Of a stretch of DNA of 64,000 bases, positions 7,238 through 16,493 are shown piece after piece (positions within the stretch are counted from its first letter, which is position 1; each line of letters begins with the position of its first letter). The position numbers and the translations under genes were made by a program. Source of the DNA: Acidimicrobiia bacterium (GTDB taxonomy: Bacteria; Actinomycetota; Acidimicrobiia; Acidimicrobiales; AC-14); contig JAHFUP010000002.1 of the NCBI GenBank assembly GCA_023265025.1, positions 1 through 64,000 of the forward strand, written 5' to 3'. The notes beneath the pieces were generated by a model that worked only from the letters and a program-made list of their open reading frames with translations, was not told the DNA's origin and did not search any database.

Positions 7238-9430
7238 GTGGCGACGACGACCCTCGCGGCCGACGCGCAGGGCCGCGCCCCCCAGGCGAACCGCTCGACG
7301 CCGCCTGCCCGTGTTGCCGTCCTCTTCGGGATCACCTCGTTCCTGGGCTCGGCGCTGCTCTTCATCGTCGAGCCCCTGGTCGCCCGCACCCTCTTGCCCG
7401 TCCTGGGCGGCAGCGCGTCGGTGTGGAACTCCGCCATGCTGACCTTCCAGGTCCTGCTGCTCGGCGGCTATCTCGTCGCCCATCTCGGCGCCCGCCACCT
7501 CCGGCTCCGCCGGCACGCGGTGGTCGCGTGCGCGCTGGTGCTCCTCGCCGCCGGCGCCCTGCCGGCCGGCCTGCGGGATGGCTGGCGCCCACCGTCGGGG
7601 TCCCCGGTCCTCTGGACGCTGTTCGCGGTGGCGGTCGCCGTCGGCGGGCCGTTCCTCGCCCTGGCCAGCGTGTCGCCCACCCTCCAGCGCTGGTACGCCG
7701 CCGTCAATCCCGGTGCCGACGCCTACGTGCTCTATGCCGCCGGCAACGCCGGCAGCTTCATCGGGTTGCTGGCGTACCCGCTGATCATTGAGCGGGCGGT
7801 CGGGATCAGCGCTCAGCGCGGCCTCTGGACGGCCGGGTACCTGACCTTCGCCCTGCTCTTCGTCGTGTGCGCGGCCGTGGCCCGGAGGGCGCCGGGGCCC
7901 GTCGACGCTTCACCAGCGGCGGCCGGCGCCGACCCGTCGGACGCTGCCGGCTGGGCGACGGTCGTGCGCTGGGGCGCCATGGCAGCCGGGCCGTCATTGC
8001 TGCTGCTCGGCGTCACCCGTCACCTGTCGACCGACGTCGCCGCCATCCCGCTGCTCTGGGTCGTGCCCCTCAGCCTCTACCTACTGACCTTCGTCGTCGC
8101 CTTCTCCGGGCGGGGCACGACCGCCGGCGTCGGCGCGGCCCGGCTGGCGCCAGTCGTCGGCGCCGTCGCCGTCGTCAGCCTGGCCGCCAGCATGCCCGTC
8201 GGCCCCGGACTGGCCCTGCACCTGACCGGCTTCGCCCTGCTCGCCATGGCCGTCCATGCCCGGCTCGCGGGAGAGCGCCCACCGGTCGCCGACCTCACCC
8301 GCTTCTACCTGGCCCTTTCCGCCGGCGGCGCCGTCGGCGGCCTGGTCGGCGGCCTCCTCGCTCCCGTTGCCTTCCGCGGCGTGTGGGAGTACCCCCTCGG
8401 TGTCGTCGGCTGCGTCGCCTGCCTCACGCCGAGGGCGGCATTGTCGGGCCGGTGGCGACCCGTTGCCGCCGCGACCGCGGCCGCCATCCTCGTCGCCGCC
8501 GGCCTGGTGCGCGTGGTGACCGCCGACGCCAGCGGGCCGCCGCGGCTGCTGCAGCTGGTCCTGGGGCTGGCGGTCGTGGCCGCCCTCGCTGCGTCACGGC
8601 GGGCATGGCACTTCGCCACCGCCGTGGCCGTCGTCGCCGCCGTCGCCGTCGCCCTCCCGGGCGCCGCGACCCTCCGGCAGGTGCGGACCTACTACGGCGT
8701 CACGCGTGTCCTGGAGAACGACCGGCACTGGCACCTGCTCGTCTCGGGGACGACCGTCCACGGCGCCCAGGACCCGGCCCGGCCCCGCGTCCCGCTCACC
8801 TACTACGCGCCCGGCGGGCCGTTGGCCGACGCGGTCGAGGCCAGCGACACCGGGCGGCCCCGGTCGATCGGGGTCATCGGCCTCGGGGCCGGATCGCTCG
8901 CCGCCTACGCCAAGGCGGGCGACGAGCTCACGTACTACGAGATCGACCCGGCCGTGATCGACCTCGCCGAGGACCCGAAGGTCTTCACCTTCCTCGCCGA
9001 CACGCCGGCGACGGTCAGAGTGGTGGCCGGCGACGGCCGCCTGTCGCTCGCCGCCGCCCCCGACCGGTCGCACGACGTGCTCTTCGTCGACGCCTTCTCC
9101 TCCGACGCCATCCCGATCCATCTGCTCACCCGGGAGGCGGTGGCCATCTACAACCGGGTCCTCACCGACGGCGGGGTCGTCGTGTTCCACGTGTCCAACC
9201 GGTTCTTCGACCTCGTCCCTGTCGTCGCCCGCCTGGCCGACGACGCCGGCCTCGTCGCCGTCGGGCGTCAGGCGGCCGGCACGGTCGACGGCAGCTCGTT
9301 CACCTCGGCCGTCGTCATCGGCCAGGCGGGGCCGACGATGGAGAGATTGCGGGCTCGGGGATGGGCCGCCGCCGTGCCCGGCCCGTCGCTGTGGACGGAC
9401 GACCACGCCGACGTCCTCGGCGCGTTGTAG
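7238..9430 (+). CDS. Membrane-anchored spermidine-synthase-like protein
   Basis: The 730-residue protein has a polytopic N-terminal half (to about residue 470) and a C-terminal spermidine-synthase-type Rossmann domain. Landmarks of the second half are GLGAGSLAAYAKAG (near residue 549), YYEIDPAVIDLAED with the acidic residue that binds the aminopropyl donor's ribose, VVAGDGRLSLA, and DVLFVDAFSSDAIP. Such fusions are often annotated as spermidine synthases, but the substrate has rarely been shown and polyamine synthesis should not be assumed. The start is a GTG without a Shine-Dalgarno sequence; a TAGGGT box overlaps it. An inverted repeat lies just after the stop. Confidence 0.75.
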   Translation: MATTTLAADAQGRAPQANRSTPPARVAVLFGITSFLGSALLFIVEPLVARTLLPVLGGSASVWNSAMLTFQVLLLGGYLVAHLGARHLRLRRHAVVACALVLLAAGALPAGLRDGWRPPSGSPVLWTLFAVAVAVGGPFLALASVSPTLQRWYAAVNPGADAYVLYAAGNAGSFIGLLAYPLIIERAVGISAQRGLWTAGYLTFALLFVVCAAVARRAPGPVDASPAAAGADPSDAAGWATVVRWGAMAAGPSLLLLGVTRHLSTDVAAIPLLWVVPLSLYLLTFVVAFSGRGTTAGVGAARLAPVVGAVAVVSLAASMPVGPGLALHLTGFALLAMAVHARLAGERPPVADLTRFYLALSAGGAVGGLVGGLLAPVAFRGVWEYPLGVVGCVACLTPRAALSGRWRPVAAATAAAILVAAGLVRVVTADASGPPRLLQLVLGLAVVAALAASRRAWHFATAVAVVAAVAVALPGAATLRQVRTYYGVTRVLENDRHWHLLVSGTTVHGAQDPARPRVPLTYYAPGGPLADAVEASDTGRPRSIGVIGLGAGSLAAYAKAGDELTYYEIDPAVIDLAEDPKVFTFLADTPATVRVVAGDGRLSLAAAPDRSHDVLFVDAFSSDAIPIHLLTREAVAIYNRVLTDGGVVVFHVSNRFFDLVPVVARLADDAGLVAVGRQAAGTVDGSSFTSAVVIGQAGPTMERLRARGWAAAVPGPSLWTDDHADVLGAL

Positions 9431-9457
9431 GCGTCGGTCGTCGGCCATCGGCGATTT

Positions 9458-9492
9458 GTGCATTTTCGTACCGTGACGGTTCAAGAATGCAC
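9458..9492. repeat. 35-base imperfect palindrome, second GTGCATTTTC element
   Basis: GTGCATTTTCGTACCGT (9458-9474) is mirrored by ACGGTTCAAGAATGCAC (9476-9492) around one base. The outer 7 bp and inner 5 bp pair perfectly and the five middle positions do not. The outer sequence matches the arms of the element at 2017-2073. It lies 27 bases after a gene end and could act as a terminator-like hairpin or a protein site; no T-run follows. Confidence 0.6.
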
Positions 9493-9551
9493 AGTCGAGG
9501 GTCAGACCGGCGGTTGCCAGCCCGGGTGCGCCGGCGACGCAAGGTTTGTAG

Positions 9552-9725
9552 CGCAAACTAGTTGAGCTGGGGGACGCCGGCCTGGTGGCGATCGAGAAGC
9601 GGTTCGTGGCCAAGAAGCCCAACACCAACGTCGCGCTCACGCATGAGGGCCGGCGGCGGGTCACCGAGCAGTGGCAGCAGCTGGAGCGCCTCAGGCGCCT
9701 GGCGGAGCGCCCCCCGGAGGCGTAG
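9552..9725 (+). pseudogene. Remnant of a winged-helix transcriptional regulator
   Basis: The frame between the stop at 9549-9551 and the TAG at 9723-9725 encodes 57 residues ending a winged-helix domain: RKLVELGDAGLVAIEKRF, then AKKPNTNVALTHEGRRR. This matches the recognition-helix end, wing and last helix of small MarR/ArsR-like regulators, where the text 'L..aGlV...k.f...P.t...LT..Gr' is typical. There is no upstream start codon in frame and the first half of the domain is absent, so it is a truncated gene. It overlaps the 3' end of nei by 35 bases. Confidence 0.6.
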
Positions 9726-10479
9726 CGGCGTCCGGTTGGCAGGCGGGGCACCAGTAGGCGATGCGGGACTGCTCGCCCTGGCCTCGCGATTTGATCGTGG
9801 TCCGGCAGCGCCGGCAGGGCCGGCCGGCGCCGCGGTACACCCACCGGGCCGGACGGCCCGCGCCGGGGCCGAGGCTCTCCGTCATAATCCGGGAGGCCGT
9901 CGACATGAGGGCGACGAGCTCCTCATCGGTGAGAGCCGAGACCGGCGTCCACGGGTTGCGGCCTTCCAGGAACAGCGCCTCGCAGCGCCAGATGTTGCCG
10001 ATGCCGGCGGCCACCCGCTGGTCGAGCAACAGCTCGCCGAGGGGAGTCGCCGGCGGCCGCTGTCGGGCCCGCCGGCGGATCTCGTCGAGGTCCAGCGGCG
10101 TCACCAGGATGTCGGGGCCGAGGCCCGACAGCGACGCGTGGCTGCGCTCGCCGCCCGGCGCCAGCAGCTCGACGATCGGCGCGTTGAAGCACACCGCCAC
10201 CCGCTCCCCGCACGTGACCGAGACCTTGGCCTGGTTGGCCGGGCGCTGCCACCGCTCGCCGGCCCGGTAGACGTGCCACGAGCCCGTCATGCGCATGTGG
10301 GTGTGGAGCACATGCCCCGAGTCGAACCGCACGAGCAGGTGCTTCCCGTTGGCCTCGACCCGTTCGACCGTGCGCCCGACCATCGGCTTCGCCGCCGTGG
10401 TGGCGTCGGTGACCTCCCGTCCCGCCAGCCACTTCTGCAGCGTGGCGGCGGTGCGGAAGAGGACGTCGCCTTCAGGCAT
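9691..10479 (-). CDS. nei: Endonuclease VIII / Nei-type DNA glycosylase
   Basis: The 262-residue protein removes oxidised bases from DNA and cleaves the resulting abasic site. It begins MPEGD, giving the catalytic Pro2 and Glu3 once Met is removed. The helix-two-turn-helix region reads LLLDQRVAAGIGNIWRCEAL, and the C-terminal zinc finger has four cysteines in CRRCRTTIKSRG and YWCPACQ. Asp after PEG rather than Pro is typical of actinobacterial Nei. The gene follows lhr by 71 bases on the same strand; in Mycobacterium tuberculosis lhr and nei are likewise neighbours (Rv3296-Rv3297). The start at 10479 is fixed by the PEGD terminus. Confidence 0.9.
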   Translation of the reverse strand: MPEGDVLFRTAATLQKWLAGREVTDATTAAKPMVGRTVERVEANGKHLLVRFDSGHVLHTHMRMTGSWHVYRAGERWQRPANQAKVSVTCGERVAVCFNAPIVELLAPGGERSHASLSGLGPDILVTPLDLDEIRRRARQRPPATPLGELLLDQRVAAGIGNIWRCEALFLEGRNPWTPVSALTDEELVALMSTASRIMTESLGPGAGRPARWVYRGAGRPCRRCRTTIKSRGQGEQSRIAYWCPACQPDAATPPGGAPPGA

Positions 10480-10550
10480 TGGGCAGGAGCCGCACAGACT
10501 TCGTACGCTCACCGAGCCGCCCACACGATGACCGCCGGGAGGTATCGCGC

Positions 10551-13500
10551 TCAGGTGCCATAACGGACGAGGCCCTTCAGCGACGGCACGAACCCCGCTG
10601 CCCGGAGCGCCGGCTCCAAGCCATCGTCGTAGCGCTCGATGTTCAGGCGCCTGGCCCGGCCGCTGGTGACCAGGTCGCCGAGGGCGGCGACGGCCGGTTC
10701 CTCCCACGTGCCGTCCAGCGGGCGCAGGGCGACCAGGCCCTTGGCGCCCTTCTCCACGTACAGGCAGGGCTGGCCGTCGAGGAGGACGACGTAGGCGCCG
10801 GCCACCCGGCGTGGGCCGGCGACAGGCCAGGGGAGGGAGAGCCCGAACACGTTGGCGGGGTCGGTGGCGGCTAGCACCAGCGGCCCCTTGGCGCTGTCGC
10901 GGCGGTCGGCTCGCAGGCGGTCGACGGCGCCGGGCAGGGCGAACTGCGCGCCACCGAGGCCGGCGACGAAGTAGCCCCGCCGGCAGCGGCCCGACTCCTC
11001 CATGGCCCGCAGCACCGAGTAGACGCCCGCGAAACCCCGGGGGTGGCCCTCGCCCCGCACCGCCTCGCGGGTGAGGACGCCGTGGCGGTCGAGGAGGGCG
11101 GTGGCCAGGGCGTGCTGGCGCTGGGTGGCGGACGCGTCGCCCGCCGGCAGGTCGGCCTCCACGAGGGACCACCGGCCCTGGGCCTTGGGGGGACCGAGCA
11201 CCGTGAGCGAGCCCATCCGGGGGCGGCCCGTCCGCTTGGCCGCCCGGGACCGGCTGCCGGCGCCGCCGGCGAAGGCCCGCAGGGCGGCGAAGGAGTCGTT
11301 GGTGACCTCGCCGGCCCAGACCAGGTCCCAGAGGGCGTCGAGCGACGCCTTGTCGTCCTTTCCCGACAGCTCGCGGAAGAACGAAGCGCCCCGCCGTTCG
11401 AGGTGTTCCCGAAGGCGGTCGTGCTCGGCGCCGGCGGGCCGGCTGGCGCCTTCCACCGGCAGCGGCCGGAGCAACGGGGCGGTGCCCCGCAGGATGAGCA
11501 TGACCTTGCCGTCGTCGCGACCGAGCGGGCCGGCGCCGACCCACACCACCTCGCCGGCCGCGGTCAGCTCGTCGAGCAGGCGGGGCGAGTAGTCGCGCAT
11601 CCGGGCCGGGAGCACGTCGCGCTCCAGGACCGACGCCGGCACCGCCACGCCTTGGAGCTGGCGGACGACCTCGAACAGCCGGTCGAGGCCACGCGCCTCG
11701 CTGCCGACGCCCTGCCACGCCGGCAGGAACGACGCCAGCACGCCGGCGTCGACCGGCTCCACCTCCTTGCGCAGGGCGGCCAGCGACCGCTGGCGCAGAG
11801 ATCGCAGCACCTCGGGGTCGCACCACTCCCGCCCGGACCCGGCGGGCCGGAACTCGCCGCGGAGCAGCACGCCGGCCTCGACCCGTGCCGCCAGCAGGGC
11901 GTCGACAACGCCGACCGGCAGGCCGAACCGGAGCGCCGGCTCCTCGGAGTGGAACGGGCCGTGGGTGCGGGCGAACCGGCCCAAGAGGGAGCCGAGGGGG
12001 TCGACGACCGGGGCCAGGAAGACGTCGGGCAGGCCGGCGGGCGGCTGGAGGCCGAGGGCGTCGCGATACCGGCCGGCGTCGTCGGCCGCGATCAGCCTGG
12101 TCTCCCCGCTGAGGCGCACCTCGACGGCCCGGCGGTCGGCGAGCAGGGTGCCGGCGAAGTCGCCCGTCGACCGCGCCCGCAGTTCCTCCCTGGTCAGGTC
12201 GCCCAGCCGGCGGAGCAGGTCGTGCGCTTCGTCGGCGTCGCGGGCCCACCACCGGTCGTCCAGGGCCTGGAGGTTGTCCTCCAGCGCCTGCAGGGCATCG
12301 GGATGGATGAGCTCCCGCAGCTCCTCGGCGCCGAGCAGCTCGGCCAGCATCTCCCGGTCGAGGGTGAGGGCCTGGGCCCGGCGCTCGGCCACGGGGGCGT
12401 CGCCCTCGTAGAGGAAGTTGGCGACGTACTGGAACGCCAGCGACTGGGCGAAGGGCGACGGCGACGCGGTGTCGACCGAGACCACCCGCACCGTCCGGGC
12501 CCGGATGGCGGTCATCAGCTCGGTGAGCGCCGGCAGGTCGAAGACGTCGCGCAGGCACTCGCGGTAGGTCTCCAGCAGGATCGGGAAGTCGCCGTGGCGG
12601 GAGGCGACGGCCAGCAGGTCGGCCGCCCGCTGGCGCTGCTGCCACAGGGGTGTGCGGGTGCCCGGCCGCCGGCGGGGGAGCAGCAGGGCACGGGCCGCGT
12701 TCTCCCGGAAGCGGGCCGCGAACAGTGCCGAATTTGCCAGCTCGCCCACCACCAGGGCTTCGATCTCCTCGGGCTCCAGCAGCACGGAGTCCACGGGCGG
12801 CGACTCGTCGGCCTCCGGCAGCCGGACGACGATGCCCTCGTCGCTCCACATCGTCTGGACCTCGATGCCCAGCCGGTCTCGGGCCCGGGCCTCGATGGCC
12901 AATGCCCAGGGTGCATGGACCCGACCACCCAGGGGCGACAGCACGCAGATCCGCCAGTCGCCCAGGTCGTCGCGGAAGCGCTCGACCACGATCTGACGGT
13001 CGGTCGGCAGGGCGCCGCCGGTGACCTCGCGCTCCTCGGCCAGGTACGCCCGCAGGTTGGACAGCGCCAGCGGGTCGAGCGAGCAGTCCTCGACCAGCTT
13101 CTCGTCGGACCAGTCGCCCACCTCCCGCAGGAAGGCGCCGATGGCCTTGCCCAGTTCGGCCGGACGCCCCAGGCCGTCGCCGTGCCAGAACGGCATCTTC
13201 CCCGGCTGGCCCGGCGCCGGCGTGACCACCACCCGGTCACGGGTGATCTCCTCGATCCGCCAGGTGGTGGCGCCGAGCAGGAACGTCTCGCCCACCCGGC
13301 TCTCGTAGACCATCTCCTCGTCGAGCTCGCCGACCCGGTTGCCCTCAGGGGTAAAGACCCCGTACAGGCCGCGGTCGGGGATGGTGCCGCCGCTGACCAC
13401 GGCCAGCATGCGGGCGCCGGCTCGGGCCCGCAGGGTGCCCTCGGCCCGGTCCCAGACGATGCGGGGCCGCAGCTCGGCGAACTCGTCGGACGGGTAGCGG

Positions 13501-14993
13501 CCGGCGAGCATGTCCAGCACGTTTTCGAGCAGGGCCGGCGTGCAGTCCGCGAAGGGATAGGCGCCGGCCACCATCTCCGCCACCTCCTCGACCTTCAGCT
13601 CCTCGACCGCGACCATGGCGACGATCTGCTGGGCGAGGACGTCGAGCGGGTTGCGGGGGACACGGGTCTCCTCGATCAGCCCGGCCACCATGCGCATGGC
13701 GACGACCGCCGCCTCCACCAGATCGCCCCGGAACTTGGGGAAGATGCGGCCCCGGGATGGCTCGCCGACCTGGTGGCCGGCCCGCCCGATCCGCTGCAGC
13801 CCGCTGGCCACCGACGCCGGCGACTCGACCTGCACGACGAGGTCGATGGCGCCCATGTCGATGCCCAGCTCCAGGCTGGACGTGGCGACCAGCGCCGGCA
13901 GCTTGCCGGCCTTGAGGGCGTCCTCGATCTCCAGGCGCTGCTCGCGGGCGACGGAGCCGTGATGGGCCCGCACCAGGTCCTCGCCGGCCAGCTCGTTGAG
14001 GCGGGCCGCCAGCCGCTCGGACAGCCGGCGGGAGTTCACGAAGATCAGCGTCGACCGGTGGGTGCGGATCAGGTCGAGGAGGATCGGGTGCATGGCCGGC
14101 CAGATCGAGTGGCGGGCCTCGGGGCTGCCCGCCGCCGGCCCCGACAGCAACGCACCGTCGCCGTCGTCGATCGCCTTGCCCAGGACGGCCATGTCCTCGA
14201 CCGGCACGACGACCTGCAGCTCCAGGGTCTTGCGGACGCCGGCGTCGACGACTGTGACCGACCGGGGCGCCCCGTTGGCCCGGCCACCGAGGAACCGGGC
14301 CACCTCGTCGAGCGGACGCTGGGTGGCCGACAGGCCGATGCGCTGCGGCGGCCGCTCCGTCAATCGCTCCAACCGTTCGAGCGACAGGGCCAGGTGGGCG
14401 CCCCGCTTGGTGCCGGCGACGGAGTGGATCTCGTCGACGATGACGTGCTCGACCGACCGGAGCATTTCCCGGGCCTGCGACGTGAGCAGGAGGTACAGGG
14501 ACTCGGGCGTGGTGATGAGGATGTCGGGCGGGTGGCGGACGAGGTCCCGGCGGTCGGCGGCCGGCGTGTCGCCGGTGCGGGTGCCCACTCGCACAACCGG
14601 GACGGGCAGGCCCAGCCGCTCGGCCTCCAGGGCCATGCCGGCCAGCGGCGCCCGCAGGTTCCGCTCGACGTCGTAGGTCAAGGCCTTGAGCGGCGACACG
14701 TAGAGCACGCGCAAACGGGGGGCGGCGCCCCCCGTTGACCCCCCACTGCGTCGACGGCCTCCGGCCGACTGCCCGCCTTCCTCATCAGCAAGCCCCTTCG
14801 GGGCGCTGATGAGCTTGTCCAAGGTCCACAGGAAGGCGGCGAGGGTCTTGCCGGACCCGGTCGGCGCCAAGATGAGCGTGTGGTCGCCCTTGCTGATGGC
14901 GTCCCACCCCTGCTCCTGGGCCGCGGTGGGCGCGTCGAAGGCGGCCTGGAACCAGGCCCGGGCGACCGACGAGAAGCGCTCCAACGACGCCAT
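10551..14993 (-). CDS. lhr: Lhr-family ATP-dependent helicase
   Basis: The 1480-residue protein is a full-length 'large helicase-related' enzyme, a 3'-5' DNA/RNA-DNA translocase linked to DNA repair. Walker A is APTGSGKT (residues 43-50), Walker B is VDEIHSVAGTKRG, motif III is GLSATQRPLDEVARF, and motif VI is QRIGRAGHQVG. The first 850 or so residues form the Lhr core (RecA pair, winged helix and Lhr domain); the rest is the long C-terminal region seen in bacterial Lhr. I chose the ATG at 14993: a TACCCT box sits 7 bases before it, the spacing of a leaderless promoter. The frame is open to 15077 but that extension has no family similarity. Confidence 0.92.
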   Translation of the reverse strand: MASLERFSSVARAWFQAAFDAPTAAQEQGWDAISKGDHTLILAPTGSGKTLAAFLWTLDKLISAPKGLADEEGGQSAGGRRRSGGSTGGAAPRLRVLYVSPLKALTYDVERNLRAPLAGMALEAERLGLPVPVVRVGTRTGDTPAADRRDLVRHPPDILITTPESLYLLLTSQAREMLRSVEHVIVDEIHSVAGTKRGAHLALSLERLERLTERPPQRIGLSATQRPLDEVARFLGGRANGAPRSVTVVDAGVRKTLELQVVVPVEDMAVLGKAIDDGDGALLSGPAAGSPEARHSIWPAMHPILLDLIRTHRSTLIFVNSRRLSERLAARLNELAGEDLVRAHHGSVAREQRLEIEDALKAGKLPALVATSSLELGIDMGAIDLVVQVESPASVASGLQRIGRAGHQVGEPSRGRIFPKFRGDLVEAAVVAMRMVAGLIEETRVPRNPLDVLAQQIVAMVAVEELKVEEVAEMVAGAYPFADCTPALLENVLDMLAGRYPSDEFAELRPRIVWDRAEGTLRARAGARMLAVVSGGTIPDRGLYGVFTPEGNRVGELDEEMVYESRVGETFLLGATTWRIEEITRDRVVVTPAPGQPGKMPFWHGDGLGRPAELGKAIGAFLREVGDWSDEKLVEDCSLDPLALSNLRAYLAEEREVTGGALPTDRQIVVERFRDDLGDWRICVLSPLGGRVHAPWALAIEARARDRLGIEVQTMWSDEGIVVRLPEADESPPVDSVLLEPEEIEALVVGELANSALFAARFRENAARALLLPRRRPGTRTPLWQQRQRAADLLAVASRHGDFPILLETYRECLRDVFDLPALTELMTAIRARTVRVVSVDTASPSPFAQSLAFQYVANFLYEGDAPVAERRAQALTLDREMLAELLGAEELRELIHPDALQALEDNLQALDDRWWARDADEAHDLLRRLGDLTREELRARSTGDFAGTLLADRRAVEVRLSGETRLIAADDAGRYRDALGLQPPAGLPDVFLAPVVDPLGSLLGRFARTHGPFHSEEPALRFGLPVGVVDALLAARVEAGVLLRGEFRPAGSGREWCDPEVLRSLRQRSLAALRKEVEPVDAGVLASFLPAWQGVGSEARGLDRLFEVVRQLQGVAVPASVLERDVLPARMRDYSPRLLDELTAAGEVVWVGAGPLGRDDGKVMLILRGTAPLLRPLPVEGASRPAGAEHDRLREHLERRGASFFRELSGKDDKASLDALWDLVWAGEVTNDSFAALRAFAGGAGSRSRAAKRTGRPRMGSLTVLGPPKAQGRWSLVEADLPAGDASATQRQHALATALLDRHGVLTREAVRGEGHPRGFAGVYSVLRAMEESGRCRRGYFVAGLGGAQFALPGAVDRLRADRRDSAKGPLVLAATDPANVFGLSLPWPVAGPRRVAGAYVVLLDGQPCLYVEKGAKGLVALRPLDGTWEEPAVAALGDLVTSGRARRLNIERYDDGLEPALRAAGFVPSLKGLVRYGT

Positions 14994-15114
14994 CGGATCC
15001 AGGGTACGACGGGGGTGGGACATCCAACGCGCCCCCGCCCTCCCGATCTGGGTGCAGCTACGGGTCTCTAGAGGCACGTCAGTGCAGCCAATTCGGGCCG
15101 GTACGGTGGATCCA
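14994..15114. promoter_or_regulatory. Divergent leaderless promoters of lhr and the PAC2 gene
   Basis: In this 121-base spacer each gene has a TANNNT box 7 bases before its ATG. The minus strand reads TACCCTGGATCCG then ATG (box 15006-15001); the plus strand reads TACGGTGGATCCA then ATG (box 15102-15107). The two starts are almost identical in sequence. Neither gene has a Shine-Dalgarno sequence, which fits leaderless mRNA on both sides. Confidence 0.55.
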
Positions 15115-15978
15115 ATGGATTACGTGCGCTGGCAGGACCGGCCCCAGCTGCGCCGACCGGTGCTCATCGCCGCCTTCGAGGGTTGGAATGACGCGGCCGA
15201 CGCCGCTTCCACCGCCGCGCGCTACATGCGGGACCGGTGGGGAGCCCGGCCGTTCGCGGTGATCGACCACGAGGACTTCTACGACTACACCGCCACGCGG
15301 CCCCAGGTCCGGCTGTTCTCCGGGATCACCCGCCAGATCGAGTGGCCGCAGACGGAGCTGTCGTGGGCGGAGCTGCCGGGCACCCCACACGACGTCGTCG
15401 TGCTCCTGGGGCACGAGCCCCAGCTCAAGTGGCGCACCTTCACCGAGCAGGTCGTCGGCGTCGCCACCGATCTCCACGTGGAGATGGTGGTCATCCTGGG
15501 CGCCCTGCTGGCCGACGTGCCCCACACCCGCCCGGTCCGGGTGACCGGCACCGCCGCCGACGCCGAGCTGGTCCGCCGGCTGAACCTCGGCCGCTCCACC
15601 TACGAGGGCCCCACCGGCATCGTCGGGGTCCTGCACGAAGCGTTCAGCAAGGCCCACGTGCCGTCGGCCTCGCTGTGGGCCGCGGTGCCCCACTACGTGG
15701 CGTCGACGCCGTCGCCCAAGGCGTCGCTGGCCCTGGTCGAGCGGGCCGCCTCGCTCCTCTCGACCACCGTCGACACCGACGACCTGGAGGTCGCCGTCGC
15801 CGACTACGAGCGCCAGGTCAGCGAGGTGGTCGCCGCCGACGACGACGTCGTGGCCTACGTCCGCCGGCTGGAGGCCAACGCCGACGATGACGACGACGAG
15901 CCCGGCCTGGAGATGGTCAGCGGCGACTCCCTGGCCGCCGAGCTCGAGCGGTACCTCCGGGAGCAGCGGGGCGACTGA
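15115..15978 (+). CDS. PAC2 family protein
   Basis: This 287-residue protein belongs to the PAC2 family (Pfam PF09754), named for a eukaryotic proteasome-assembly chaperone; in actinobacteria the function is not settled. Recognisable stretches are PVLIAAFEGWNDAADAAS, DHEDFYDYTATRPQVRL, and GALLADVPHTRPVRVTG. The C-terminus ends in an acidic helix with a run of Asp (ANADDDDDEPG), common in the family. It is divergent from lhr. No proteasome gene is in the window, so a proteasome link is only a family-level possibility. The start is supported by the TACGGT box 7 bases upstream. Confidence 0.85.
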   Translation: MDYVRWQDRPQLRRPVLIAAFEGWNDAADAASTAARYMRDRWGARPFAVIDHEDFYDYTATRPQVRLFSGITRQIEWPQTELSWAELPGTPHDVVVLLGHEPQLKWRTFTEQVVGVATDLHVEMVVILGALLADVPHTRPVRVTGTAADAELVRRLNLGRSTYEGPTGIVGVLHEAFSKAHVPSASLWAAVPHYVASTPSPKASLALVERAASLLSTTVDTDDLEVAVADYERQVSEVVAADDDVVAYVRRLEANADDDDDEPGLEMVSGDSLAAELERYLREQRGD

Positions 15979-15985
15979 GCACCGG

Positions 15986-16447
15986 TCAGCAGTTGCAGTC
16001 GCATCCGGCGCAGTCACAACCCGAGCAGTCACAGCCCTGGCCATTCTCTCGCGGGGTGGCGGCGTCGAGGGCGTTGAACCGGCCGTGCCTGCGGTCGGAC
16101 GACCGGTCCTCCCAGGCGTCGAGGAGGTAGGCGACGCGACCGAACATCCGGCCCACCCCTTCGAGCCCGTCGGCGTTGTGGGTGGCTCCGGCGAGGACGG
16201 CGGTGTGGCGGAACACCGCGCCCAAAGAGCGCTCCGTCGGCGCCGCGTACGCGTCGAAGGCCAGGCCGGGCGTGGCCTCGAGCGTGACCTGTTGTCCGAC
16301 GATCTCGAGGATGGCGGCGCCGTCGAAGCCGACGGCCGCGGTCTCACGGAGCGCATCGCGCCGCCACCGATCGGCGAGCCGGGCTGCCGGCCATCCAAGG
16401 GCCGAAGGCCCGAGTTCGGCGTCGGCCACCTTGTCGTCGACTGCCAC
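15986..16447 (-). pseudogene. Truncated DUF5685 protein with Cys-Asp-Cys tail
   Basis: The 153-residue frame from the GTG at 16447 matches the middle and later part of DUF5685 proteins: AVFRHTAVLAGATHNADGL, VGRMFGRVAYLLDAWED, and a 'GRFNAL' end. The frame stays open upstream of the GTG and still reads like the family (RFASAITLLLAAVAVDDKV) until a stop about 55 bases on, inside the M1 peptidase gene. The N-terminal 80-90 residues, which carry a CGLC-type motif in full-length members, are therefore missing. The C-terminus ends with seven Cys in 15 residues (CDCSGCDCAGCDCNC). It is either a decayed gene or a shortened form. It lies 7 bases after the convergent PAC2 gene. Confidence 0.55.
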
Positions 16448-16493
16448 TGCGGCGAGGAGCAGTGTGATGGCTGACGCGAAGCGGATCCCGAGC

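Noticed and set aside
11043-14738. 1231-codon plus-strand open frame
   Set aside because: It is antisense to lhr, whose helicase motifs are complete; the antisense protein has no recognisable domain.
14994-15077. 28-codon N-terminal extension of Lhr
   Set aside because: It has no family similarity and would cover the TACCCT box that fits a leaderless start at 14993.
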